From: Ancylobacter dichloromethanicus
GTDB lineage: Bacteria > Pseudomonadota > Alphaproteobacteria > Rhizobiales > Xanthobacteraceae
Assembly (NCBI RefSeq): GCF_018390645.1
Contig: NZ_JAHBGC010000024.1
Location: forward strand, 1 to 35,380
DNA: 35,380 bases
Reading direction: 5' to 3'
Positions within the stretch are counted from its first letter, which is position 1, and each line of letters starts with the position of its first letter. The notes below the pieces were generated by a model. The model did not search any database. It was not told where the DNA came from and saw nothing but the letters and a program-made list of their open reading frames with translations. A program made the position numbers and the translations under genes. This document shows positions 15,694-23,191 of this stretch, piece by piece.

Positions 15694-16293
15694 TCAGCGT
15701 GGACGCGGAAGCGAGCGCAACGCGTCTACCCAGGAATAGTCGAAATAGCCGTCGCGGGCGAGGGAGTGCAACCTGTCGGTGCGCAGCACGCCGTCCTCTA
15801 TGTAGCGCTCGTCGATGTGCACGCCGACGATTTCGCCGAAAGTGACGTGCCTGCCGGTGACCTTGCCGTGGCGGTCGCTCAGGTCGACTGTGTCTATCCA
15901 GACACACTCGAGCGCGCAGGGGGAGGCGGCGACCCGCGGCGGCTTCACCAGCCGCGAGGGTGCCTGTTCGAGATCGGCCAGGTCGAACTCGCTCTCTCCC
16001 GGTGCGATCGGCTTGGAGGTGAGGTTGACGGCCTCGATCAGTTCGAGCGTCGCGAGGTTGCAGACGAATTCCCCGCTCGCCATCAAATTGCGCACCGTGT
16101 CCTTCAGTCCGGCGCTGGAGAACATCACGATGTCCGGGCTTTCGCTCACCAGGTTGAAGAACGAGTAGGGGGCGAGGTTCGCCACGCCGTCCTCGGTCAA
16201 GGTTGATATCCAGCCGATCGGCCGTGGCGCGACGATCGCTTTGAGCGGGTTGTGCGGCAGGCCGTGATTCTTGCGGGCGGGCTCATAGAACAT
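15694..16293 (-). CDS. Flavin reductase / FMN-binding split-barrel protein
   Basis: A 199-residue member of the flavin-reductase-like (flavoredoxin) family, which binds FMN in a split beta-barrel. The conserved N-terminal core is IVAPRPIGWISTLTEDGVAN followed by LAPYSFFN, with the signature P-R-P-I-G-W-(I/V)-S-T, then the SPDIVMFS and TVRN-x-x-x-S-G-E-F-V-C-N-L elements. It may reduce flavin for a partner or act on its own substrate. The ATG lies 3 bases after the stop of the nitroreductase gene, so the two flavin proteins are co-transcribed and translated together. A joint redox role is likely; the substrate is unknown. Confidence 0.88.
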   Translation of the reverse strand: MFYEPARKNHGLPHNPLKAIVAPRPIGWISTLTEDGVANLAPYSFFNLVSESPDIVMFSSAGLKDTVRNLMASGEFVCNLATLELIEAVNLTSKPIAPGESEFDLADLEQAPSRLVKPPRVAASPCALECVWIDTVDLSDRHGKVTGRHVTFGEIVGVHIDERYIEDGVLRTDRLHSLARDGYFDYSWVDALRSLPRPR

Positions 16294-16296
16294 GGG

Positions 16297-16866
16297 TCAG
16301 TACCGGAGGACGAGATCGGCGAGCGCCGGCCGCGGCCGGTCTTCCTGCGGCCGGGCGAGCGTGCCCATATGGACGAAGCCGATGATACGCTCGTTCTCCG
16401 CAAGTCCCAGCCCGGCGCGCACGCGCGGGTCATAGGCGTACCATTCCGTCAGCCAGGTCGCGGCATAGCCGTGTGCGTGGGCGGCGAGCACCAGCAGGGT
16501 GCAGGAAGCGGCGCCCGAGAGCGTCTGTTCCCATTCGGGGATCTTCGCGTGCGGGCCGGCCTTCGACACCACGGCGATCACCACCGGGGCGCGGGCGAGG
16601 CGCGTCCGCTCGATGTCGACGCGGTCGGCGTCGGCGTCCGGCTGGTCCTCGCGAAAGACGGCGGCGATGACCTCGCCCGCCCGCTCGCGGGCCTCGCCCT
16701 CGAAGATGACGAAACGCCAGGGCGTGAGCTTGCCGTGATCGGGCACGCGCGAGGCGATGGCGAGCATCGAATCGAGTTCGGCGGTGTTCGGGGCGGGGAA
16801 GGCGAGATCAAAGACCTTCGGGCTCTTGCGGGTCTTCAGGAGTTCGAGGGCGGCGGGGTCAATCAT
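16297..16866 (-). CDS. Nitroreductase family protein (YdjA-like)
   Basis: A 189-residue FMN-dependent nitroreductase. The short N-terminus with R13-K-S at the FMN phosphate site and the block ASRVPDHGKLTPWRF (about 38-52) are hallmarks of the YdjA subgroup, the smallest nitroreductases, working as dimers. The C-terminal half has GAASCTLLVLAAHAHGYAATW, which builds the flavin pocket, and ends in a typical IGFVHMGT strand. The frame is open far upstream, but that part is uncharacteristic; ATG at 16866 gives the family start MIDPAALELL, with GGAG about 10 bases upstream. The next gene, 3 bases on, is a flavin reductase. The physiological electron acceptor is unknown. Confidence 0.88.
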   Translation of the reverse strand: MIDPAALELLKTRKSPKVFDLAFPAPNTAELDSMLAIASRVPDHGKLTPWRFVIFEGEARERAGEVIAAVFREDQPDADADRVDIERTRLARAPVVIAVVSKAGPHAKIPEWEQTLSGAASCTLLVLAAHAHGYAATWLTEWYAYDPRVRAGLGLAENERIIGFVHMGTLARPQEDRPRPALADLVLRY

Positions 16867-17091
16867 CAAGGCATGGCTCCAGATTGGCGCGCCGTGCGCC
16901 TGTTGGTTTAGTCCGGCGGTGGCTTTCGCCGGGGCCGATCGGCATTCATCCACGCCATAGCATGATGGCGACGCGGAGAGGGCGGCCGGCGCTCGCGCCG
17001 CGGAGGTATGGGTCTTGGGAGCTACCCGACTCGCAAGGCCGACTCGTAGAAGGAAGGTTGGAAGCCAGCAGGTCACCTGCGGGAAGGGGGC

Positions 17092-17199
17092 ATGGGGATG
17101 AGAATATGCCGGCGCCGGTTCGAGGCGGTCGCAGCTGCCGTTTCCTTGCTGGCGGCCGGCCTGCCGGCATGCCAACCGCCTAACATGCCAACCGCCTAG
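17092..17199 (+). CDS. Very small lipoprotein (35 residues)
   Basis: The frame reads MGMRICRRRF, then EAVAAAVSLLAAGLPAC, then QPPNMPTA and a TAG stop. It has a basic N-region (R4, R7-R9), a hydrophobic core and the lipobox L-P-A-C at residues 24-27, so it would be exported and lipidated at C27, leaving a mature peptide of only 9 residues. An AAGGGGG ribosome site lies directly before the ATG. It is shorter than entericidin-type lipoproteins (about 40-50 residues). The 3' end is made by a 16-bp tandem duplication; without it the frame would continue another 100 or so codons. It is either a real tiny lipoprotein or the frameshifted start of a longer one. It is well placed between divergent genes. 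Confidence 0.45.
   Translation: MGMRICRRRFEAVAAAVSLLAAGLPACQPPNMPTA
17168..17199. repeat. 16-bp tandem duplication
   Basis: The unit catgccaaccgccta(a/g) occurs at 17168-17183 and 17184-17199, 15 of 16 bases identical. Its length is not a multiple of three, so it shifts the frame of the small lipoprotein gene and supplies its stop codon. Confidence 0.85.
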
Positions 17200-17435
17200 A
17201 AGGATGAGCCGACCCGTGCGTTTCGGGGACGCCACCGCGCCTCTAGTGGAGCGGTCGAAGTGGCGTCATGACGGGCTGCTGGCGGGCAATGGGGTGATGT
17301 CGAATCGGTCGGCGCAAGGGAAGCGCGCGACGAGACGGCCGGACCACCTTGTGGTGTGCCCCGTCGCCGGGCGGCGACGGGGCGACGACGCAGGCGACTT
17401 GAATTTGCCTCTGTTTGGAGGCACCAACGACGGCG

Positions 17436-18638
17436 ATGTCGCAGCTTCCTCACACTTCCCTTCGCCAGATCGTAGCCGGCCTCCGGCAAAGGCGGGTGCG
17501 TGATCGCCATCCCGACGGGGCAGCGTGCCGGCTCGCGGCGGCGGCGATGGCAGTGCTGTTGGTGCTGGCGTCTCCCGCGGCGGCTCTGGAGGATGTGCCG
17601 GTGCCGCCCGGGCCGGTGGCCCAGCACTCGCCGTTCAAAACGTCGCCTTCGACGCTTTCGCCCTCGCAGTTCAGCCCGTCCCGAATCCAGCCCTCGCGGG
17701 CGCTGCCTTTCGTCGGCGCGCCGCCGGCCGAGACGCCGTCCGGCAGTGCCGGCCCTTCGGCGAAGATACCTTCCGCCGGTCAGGTGGAGGGGGGCGATCC
17801 GCACACCATCCTGCCCCAGCCGCCGGCCGGCAAGGTCGCCATCGGCATGAGCGCGCGCTTCGGCGCGAAGGAAGGGTTGATTCCACGCGGCCTCATCTGG
17901 CGCGTCTTTGCCGATCGGCCGGAGGCCTCGGGCGCCTATCCGCTGGTCGCCGAGGCGGCCGATCCGGCGCCCGTGTTCTTCCTCTCGCCCGGCGGCTATG
18001 TGGTGCATGTCGCCTATGGCCTCGCCAGCGTGGCGAGGCGCATCGTGGTGGGCGAGGAATCACGGCGCGAACAGCTCACCGTGCCGGCTGGCGCGGTGAC
18101 GCTGCACAGCGATGTCAACGACAAGCCGCTGCCGGCGGAGAAGGTGACGTATGATCTCTTCGAAGGCAGTTTCCTACAGGGGAGGGCGTCGAGCCGTCCC
18201 TATTATCGCGGCGCGCTGCCCGGTGACCTCATTATCCTGCCGGCGGGCGACTACTACGTCATCTCCACCTATGGCGACGGCAACGCCGTGATCCAGGCCG
18301 ACCTGGCCGTCGCGGCCGGCAAGGTGACGGATGCAACGCTGCACCACCGCGCGGGCGAGGTCACGCTGCGGCTGGTGAATGTGGCGGGCGGCGAGCCGCT
18401 GCGCGAGACGCAATGGTCTATCGGAACGCCCGGCGGCGACAGCGTCAAGGAAGCTATCACGGCCGAGCCGACTTTCGTGCTGGCGGAAGGCGAGTACACC
18501 GCCGTCGCACGCTATGAGGGCAAGACCTACGCGAAGGTCTTCAACGTCGAATCCGGCAAGAACGGCGTGGTCGAGGTTCGGGTGGGCGAGCAGGTGACGC
18601 CGGACGCGCTCGACACTCAGGATGGCAGCGGCGACTGA
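17436..18638 (+). CDS. Secreted protein with three beta-rich internal repeats
   Basis: A 400-residue protein of no family I can name with certainty. An N-terminal signal sequence (hydrophobic 33-47, AAAAMAVLLVLASPAAA, probably cut near residue 50) leads into a Pro/Ser-rich linker with five-residue periodicity (67-91: FKTSP, STLSP, SQFSP, SRIQP, SRALP). The rest is three similar units at about 153-223, 237-311 and 325-381, each with the pattern hydrophobic-x-L-x-x-G-x-Y-x-x-x-x-x-Y-G followed by V-x-x-G. The first two end in AGAVTL and AGEVTL. This resembles carboxypeptidase-regulatory or Ig-like folds. ATG at 17436 is preferred; a TTG seven codons upstream is possible and no strong ribosome site decides. 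Probably a periplasmic or surface protein. Confidence 0.75.
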   Translation: MSQLPHTSLRQIVAGLRQRRVRDRHPDGAACRLAAAAMAVLLVLASPAAALEDVPVPPGPVAQHSPFKTSPSTLSPSQFSPSRIQPSRALPFVGAPPAETPSGSAGPSAKIPSAGQVEGGDPHTILPQPPAGKVAIGMSARFGAKEGLIPRGLIWRVFADRPEASGAYPLVAEAADPAPVFFLSPGGYVVHVAYGLASVARRIVVGEESRREQLTVPAGAVTLHSDVNDKPLPAEKVTYDLFEGSFLQGRASSRPYYRGALPGDLIILPAGDYYVISTYGDGNAVIQADLAVAAGKVTDATLHHRAGEVTLRLVNVAGGEPLRETQWSIGTPGGDSVKEAITAEPTFVLAEGEYTAVARYEGKTYAKVFNVESGKNGVVEVRVGEQVTPDALDTQDGSGD

Positions 18639-18734
18639 CGCCGGTCGCTTCGTACTTCCCGACATGGTCAACGTTTTCTTAAGCGGGCGGCGCGCATCAT
18701 CGCAACCGTGTTTGAACCGGGCCGGGAGTCGGCG

Positions 18735-19865
18735 ATGATCGTGCGTCAGTTTCTGGAATGGGCGCGGACGGCTCCCGAGGAGGCGCGCGCCAGAGCGGTG
18801 GCGGCGCTGGCGCGGGCCTATGTGAGCCCCGAACTGGGCGAGGCGGACCGGGCTGAGATGGGCGCGGCGCTCCCCGTCATCGCCGCCGATGCTTCCCCGC
18901 TAGTGCAGTTCGAGCTGGCGTCGGCGCTGTGCCGGCACCCGCTGGCGCCGGTCGATCTCGTCCTCCGGCTTGCGCGCTTGCCAGGAGCGGCCGGTGCGCT
19001 GGTGCTGGAGCACTCGCCAGTGCTCAATGTACGCGAACTGATAGCCCTCATCGCCGGTGGCGATGCCGGCAGGCAGCAGGCCATTGCCGGGCGCGCGGAT
19101 CTACCCGCCCCGGTGGCCGCCGTTCTGGCGGAGGTGGCCGATGTCAGTGCCTGCCTCGTGCTGGTCCGTAATCCGACGGCCGACGTGCCCGGCTTCGTGC
19201 TCGGCCATATCGTGGAGCGGTTCGGCCGCGTGCCGGAGTTGCGCGAAGCGTTGCTGGTGCGGCCGGACCTTCCGGCTGCGGCGCATCAGGCGCTCATTCG
19301 CGTCGTGGCCGGGGCGCTTTCGTCCTTCGTCGCCGAGCGGGAATGGCTCTCGCCCGGCGAGGCCGCGCGGCTGGCGCGTGAAGCCTGCGACCAGGCGACG
19401 GTGACCCAGGCATCGGTGCCGCATTTCACGCAGAGCCGCACCCTGGTGGAAGGGCTGCAGGCGCGGGGTGAACTGACCTCGGCGCTGGTGCTGCGCTCTC
19501 TGCTGTCCGGCCAGATGCGGCTGTTCCTGGAGGCTGTATCGGTGCTGTCGGGAATTGGCGTCGATCATGTGGCGGCGCTTGCGGCGGATCGTTCGGGCGA
19601 GGCCTTCCGGGTGCTTTATGACCGCCTCGGCCTGCCGGCTGGCGCCTTTATCGCCTTCCGCACCGCGCTCGCCGTCCTGCAGTCGGAAGCCTATCTCGAC
19701 GATCTCGACGCGGCGCCGGGGCTTCGCCTGCGGATCCTCGACGAGGTGCTCGCGGCCTATGAGACGGCGGGCGAGAGCGCCGAGGGCAATCGAATCGTCG
19801 GCATGCTGCATCGCTGGCAGAGCGAGGCGCGCGAACGCGGGCAGGGGCGCACGCTGGCGGCCTAG
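18735..19865 (+). CDS. DUF2336 domain-containing protein
   Basis: A 376-residue, Ala/Leu/Arg-rich all-helical protein. The start MIVRQFLEWARTAPEEARARAVAALARAY is the typical opening of DUF2336 proteins, which are found in alphaproteobacteria and have HEAT-like helical repeats (for instance LVQFELASALCRHPLAP and VAALAADRSGEAFRVL). No catalytic motif is visible, and the function is unknown. The frame opens at a GTG 27 bases earlier, but ATG at 18735 has CCGGGAG about 7 bases upstream and the family start. The TAG stop lies inside the first arm of a REP-like palindrome, so the element has grown into the very end of the gene. Confidence 0.82.
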   Translation: MIVRQFLEWARTAPEEARARAVAALARAYVSPELGEADRAEMGAALPVIAADASPLVQFELASALCRHPLAPVDLVLRLARLPGAAGALVLEHSPVLNVRELIALIAGGDAGRQQAIAGRADLPAPVAAVLAEVADVSACLVLVRNPTADVPGFVLGHIVERFGRVPELREALLVRPDLPAAAHQALIRVVAGALSSFVAEREWLSPGEAARLAREACDQATVTQASVPHFTQSRTLVEGLQARGELTSALVLRSLLSGQMRLFLEAVSVLSGIGVDHVAALAADRSGEAFRVLYDRLGLPAGAFIAFRTALAVLQSEAYLDDLDAAPGLRLRILDEVLAAYETAGESAEGNRIVGMLHRWQSEARERGQGRTLAA

Positions 19866-19973
19866 AGCATTTTCCGCAAAAGTTGACAGACTTTCGCGAC
19901 GCGAAAATGCTCCTGCTTATTGATTACAGAGCCCTTATCGATCAGGTGATTCCGCCTGATCGATAAGGGCTCT
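19865..19973. repeat. REP/BIME-like palindromic element
   Basis: Two hairpins lie in a row. The first has 10-bp arms, gagcattttc at 19865-19874 and gaaaatgctc at 19903-19912. The second is a perfect 19-bp inverted repeat, agagcccttatcgatcagg at 19928-19946 and its complement at 19955-19973, with loop tgattccg. The words gagcattttc, cctgatcgataagggctct and gattccg are familiar from dispersed palindromes in Rhizobiales intergenic DNA. It lies between convergent genes (DUF2336 protein and nadK) and probably also stops transcription from both sides. Confidence 0.8.
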
Positions 19974-19983
19974 AAAGTCGGCT

Positions 19984-20802
19984 TCAGCCGAACTGCTCGG
20001 CGAGGATGCGCTCCTCGATCGAATGATCGCGGTCGACCAGCATGGTCATGGACGAGTTCGGGTCGAGGCGGGCGCGGACCGCAACGACGTTGCGGACTTC
20101 AAAGTGGTCGGCGGTGGCGTTCACCGGGCGCTTCTCGAATTCCATCACCGCGATGTCGACGCGTGCGCGGTCGGGCACCAGCGCCCCGCGCCAGCGCCGC
20201 GGCCGGAAGGCGGAGATCGGCGTCACCGCCAGCAGCGGCGTGCCGATCGGCAGGATCGGACCCTGGGCGGAAAGGTTATAGGCGGTCGATCCGGCCGGGG
20301 TGGCGACCAAGACTCCGTCGCAGATCAGCTCCTCCATCCGCACCTTGCCGTCGATGGCGATGCGCAGCTTGGCCGCCTGATAGGACTGGCGGATGAGCGA
20401 GACCTCGTTGATCGCCCAGGCCCGGTGCTGCCGCCCGTTGACATCGGTCGCTTCCATCATCAGCGGGTGGATGACCACACGCTGCGAGGCGGCGATGCGC
20501 TGGGGCAGTTCCTCCTCGCGAAAACTGTTCATGAGAAAGCCGACCGAGCCGCGATTCATGCCGTAGATCGGCGTCCCGCTGTCGCGGAAGCGGTGCAGCG
20601 TCTGCAGCATGAAGCCGTCACCACCGAGGGCGACGATGATGTCCGCCTCCTCCGGGGCCACGGTGCCGTAGCGAGCTACGAGGCGGGCCTGCGCCTGATG
20701 CGCGTCCGGGGCTTCGCTGGCGACGAAGGCGATGCGGCCATGCGCCGGCACGGAACCGACGTCCGGGCTGCTCTGTCCGTCGGGGCGGGCGGCTTCTTTC
20801 AT
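19984..20802 (-). CDS. nadK: NAD kinase
   Basis: A 272-residue enzyme that phosphorylates NAD to NADP, the sole route to NADP in bacteria. The G-G-D-G motif (60-63, in [15 protein letters not shown]) carries the catalytic aspartate. The C-terminal beta-domain shows NEVSLIR, the [20 protein letters not shown] block (NAD binding) and a proline-rich [10 protein letters not shown] segment. The ATG at 20802 is used here; a GTG at codon 18 (VPAHGRIAF) would give the 255-residue size more usual in the order and is equally possible. It is a single-gene unit followed by the REP-like element. Confidence 0.92.
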   Translation of the reverse strand: MKEAARPDGQSSPDVGSVPAHGRIAFVASEAPDAHQAQARLVARYGTVAPEEADIIVALGGDGFMLQTLHRFRDSGTPIYGMNRGSVGFLMNSFREEELPQRIAASQRVVIHPLMMEATDVNGRQHRAWAINEVSLIRQSYQAAKLRIAIDGKVRMEELICDGVLVATPAGSTAYNLSAQGPILPIGTPLLAVTPISAFRPRRWRGALVPDRARVDIAVMEFEKRPVNATADHFEVRNVVAVRARLDPNSSMTMLVDRDHSIEERILAEQFG

Positions 20803-20951
20803 GCGGGACAGCCCGGTGCGCTATGGAGTGTCGATGCCCGAAGGTGGCATTGGCAGGTGATGATCTATACGACCTCACCGGCTGCCGTCGAGGCGGCAGC
20901 GGCGGCAGCGTAACTGCCGACCCGCGTCGCCGCCGAGACCGCGGCTGGACC

Positions 20952-21209
20952 TCAAGCTTCGGAATCGCGCAGATAAGGCTCCACCGGGCCGACGAGCTTG
21001 ACCGTCATCGGATTGCCGGCGCGGTCCTTGGCCTTTCCGACCGAGACGCGAATCCAGCCTTCGCTGACGCAATATTCCTCGACATTGGTCTTCTCCGCGC
21101 CCTTGAAGCGGATGCCGACGCCGCGCTCAAGAAGATCGGCGTCGTGGAACGGGCTGTTGGGGTCGCTCGACAGGCGGTCGGGGAGGGGGGCGGCAACGGG
21201 TTCGGACAT
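20952..21209 (-). CDS. DUF3297 family protein
   Basis: An 85-residue protein that begins MSEPVAAPLPDRLSSDPNSP and continues FHDADLLERGVGIRFKG, the nearly invariant opening of DUF3297, a small cytoplasmic family of unknown function in proteobacteria. The family core also includes EKTNVEEYCVSEGWIRV and KAKDRAGNPMTVKL. The frame is open a long way upstream in low-quality sequence, so ATG at 21209 is chosen for its match to the family start. It lies 149 bases before nadK in the same direction; no hairpin separates them, so they may share a transcript. Confidence 0.9.
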   Translation of the reverse strand: MSEPVAAPLPDRLSSDPNSPFHDADLLERGVGIRFKGAEKTNVEEYCVSEGWIRVSVGKAKDRAGNPMTVKLVGPVEPYLRDSEA

Positions 21210-21306
21210 GGCTCGGCCTCGGCTGGAAAGTGACAATCGGGGTGAGACATAGCCTTGCCCCGCCGGATTTGCCAAGCCGGGCGAGAGGAAGTGGGCCGCC
21301 CCTGCC

Positions 21307-22338
21307 TCAGAGCACAGGCCGCCAGAGCGCCGGCACGACCGCGTAGCCTGCGCCTTCCTTGCGGATGAAGCCGGTGGCGGGGAAGGGATAGTGAAAGCCG
21401 GTGAGCTGCAGCCGCTCGGCGGCCAGCATGTCGTAGATGCGCCGGCGGGTCTGTGTCGCCTTCTCGCCGTCCATGTCGAACTGCACCTGCCACTCCGGGT
21501 GCGGGGCGAACAGAATCGGCGTGTTGGTGACGTCTGACTGGATGAACAACTGCTCATCACCGGCGGCAAGGATGAAGGCGGTATGGCCCGGCGTGTGGCC
21601 GACGGCCTCGACCGAGGTGAGGCCGGGCACAATCTCCTTGTCCCAGGCGTAGCGGTTCACCTTGCTGTCGATGTCCTTGAACACGCGGCGCACGTTCTGG
21701 AAATTGGCCTTCAACGCCTCCGGCGCGCGGCTCATCTCGCCCTCGTCCATCCAGAACGCCCATTCGGCTTCCGGCACCAGGATCTCGGCATTGGGGAAGG
21801 CGAGCCCGCCATCGGTAGCGCGCAGCCCGTTGATATGGTCGCCGTGGAAATGGGAGATGACCACCGTCTCGATCTCAGCCGGCTTGATGCCGGCCCAGGC
21901 GAGATTGGCCTGCAACCGCCCCACGGTGGCGTTGCCGGATTGCGGGCCGTTGCCAGTGTCAATCAACGTCAGCTTGCCGCCATTGTTGACCAGCAGCGGG
22001 TTGAACTGGATCGACATCGTGTCCTTGGGCTGGAAAGCGTTCTCCAGCGCGGCGTTGACCTCCTCGCGCGAGGCGTTGCGCACGAAGCCGTCGGGGAGCG
22101 GAAAGGTGCGCACGCCGTCATTGATGGCCGTCAGCTCGATGCCGCCGATCCGGTAGCGGTAAAGCCCCGGTACCTGCTGGCCGGAGCCGGTCTGCGCCGC
22201 GACGGGCGAGGCGCCGGCGGCGAGCAGCGGCAGGGCGGCTGGAAGCGCCGCCAGACTGGCGGCGCCGGCAAGTGCTTGGCGCCGTGACAGGCCGGACGCG
22301 GGAGATGCGGTTCGGTGGCAGACAGGCAGCTCATCCAT
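21307..22338 (-). CDS. Exported metallo-beta-lactamase-fold hydrolase
   Basis: A 343-residue MBL-fold enzyme. The N-terminus has a Tat signal (S18-R19-R20-Q-A-L followed by a long Ala/Leu stretch, cut near VAAQ at 49), so it is folded in the cytoplasm with its metals and exported. The metal site is H163-F-H-G-D-H168, supported by the second conserved histidine block GHTPGHTAF and the LTLIDTGNGP strand. The opening of the mature part (LYRYRIGGIELTAINDGV, with FPLPDGFV) resembles the methyl-parathion-hydrolase/lactonase branch of the superfamily. The substrate is not known. ATG at 22338 has GGAGAGA about 9 bases upstream; a start 10 codons further up is less good. Confidence 0.87.
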   Translation of the reverse strand: MDELPVCHRTASPASGLSRRQALAGAASLAALPAALPLLAAGASPVAAQTGSGQQVPGLYRYRIGGIELTAINDGVRTFPLPDGFVRNASREEVNAALENAFQPKDTMSIQFNPLLVNNGGKLTLIDTGNGPQSGNATVGRLQANLAWAGIKPAEIETVVISHFHGDHINGLRATDGGLAFPNAEILVPEAEWAFWMDEGEMSRAPEALKANFQNVRRVFKDIDSKVNRYAWDKEIVPGLTSVEAVGHTPGHTAFILAAGDEQLFIQSDVTNTPILFAPHPEWQVQFDMDGEKATQTRRRIYDMLAAERLQLTGFHYPFPATGFIRKEGAGYAVVPALWRPVL

Positions 22339-22436
22339 GGGGCGATCTCTCCGCGAAGGGAATCTCAAGCCCCGAAGCTAGGGGGCGCACCTGCCGGGGT
22401 CACGACGGCCGGGCGTCAATTCGGCGTGAGAGCGCC

Positions 22437-23030
22437 TCAGAAGTGGTACTTATAGCCGAACTCGAGTCCCGTGTAGGACGGCTCACTCTCCGACCAGTCA
22501 TATACGACCATGAGCGACAGGCTGTTATGGCCGTCGACCTTGTAGCTTACGCCGGTGGCGACTTCAGGTGTGTTGTAGTCGTTGTCGCTGTCGAAGGCGT
22601 TGCGATAGCGCAGGCGGAACGCGTTCCAGGTCCATTTGTCGTTGATCGGCAGCGCGCCGGCGAGGGAGACGTAATAATAAGGGAAGTTTTCCGAATCATC
22701 GGAGTGGATGAAGTGCTGTCCCACGCCGACGCTTCCCGTGAGCGCAAGCTTTTCAAGATTGACGGTGTAGCCGATACCGATCTGGGCGTTGGTCTTGGAG
22801 TCGCTGGTGCCCGCCGTGTCGTAGTATTTGACCGCTCCGCCGATACTGACCTTGTTGTCGAACGTATGGGTAATGTCGACCTGCCAGTCGGACGATTTGG
22901 TCGCGCTGAAATCGTCGATAACGCGTTCAGTGGTGTAGGAGGCGCCGATCGCCGTGTCGGCCGCCACGGCCGACGTTAGCGGCGGGATACACAGACATAG
23001 GCAGGAAGCGATAAGGGTGCCAGCGCGCAT
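22437..23030 (-). CDS. Small outer-membrane beta-barrel protein
   Basis: A 197-residue protein with a signal peptide (MRAGTLIASCLCLCIPPLTSAVAA, cut before DTAIG). The mature part is made of alternating strands with aromatic belts (VGQHFIHSDDSENFPYYYVS, WTWNAFRLRYRN) and ends in Y-K-Y-H-F, the C-terminal phenylalanine recognised by the BAM machine. About eight to ten strands can be traced, so it is a small barrel rather than a trimeric porin. I recognise no specific family. The frame is open upstream, but ATG at 23030 gives the proper signal sequence. It is expressed alone, leftward, between the ABC importer and the MBL gene. Its G+C is slightly lower than its neighbours. Confidence 0.75.
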   Translation of the reverse strand: MRAGTLIASCLCLCIPPLTSAVAADTAIGASYTTERVIDDFSATKSSDWQVDITHTFDNKVSIGGAVKYYDTAGTSDSKTNAQIGIGYTVNLEKLALTGSVGVGQHFIHSDDSENFPYYYVSLAGALPINDKWTWNAFRLRYRNAFDSDNDYNTPEVATGVSYKVDGHNSLSLMVVYDWSESEPSYTGLEFGYKYHF

Positions 23031-23107
23031 GAAATAACCCCAAACGTTGATGTCGAAGCGTGCTCGACATCGGTGCCCCGGGGCCATCAGATGCTGGTTT
23101 CAGGCAA

Positions 23108-23191
23108 CTATACGTAGGTATATAGCAGCCTTCGGAATGCTTATGTCTTCTATACGTAGGTATATCACAGCCTTCGGAATGCTTATGTCTT
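23108..23191. repeat. 42-bp tandem duplication at the end of the importer operon
   Basis: Two 42-bp copies lie head to tail at 23108-23149 and 23150-23191, 40 of 42 bases identical. The second copy contains the stop codon (tta at 23183-23185) and the last codons of the permease gene; the first copy lies wholly downstream of it on the transcribed strand. Each copy holds the small hairpin TATAC-GTAG-GTATA. Confidence 0.9.

Noticed and set aside
17204..17503. A 99-residue frame starting MSRPVRFGDATAPL as a stand-alone gene
   Set aside because: It overlaps the start of the secreted-protein gene and has an arginine-rich, non-protein-like composition. It is kept only as a possible continuation of the small lipoprotein if the 16-bp duplication is removed.
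19883..19888. TTGACA as a promoter between the DUF2336 gene and nadK
   Set aside because: It lies inside the REP-like element, between convergent genes, with no -10 at the right distance and no gene to serve.
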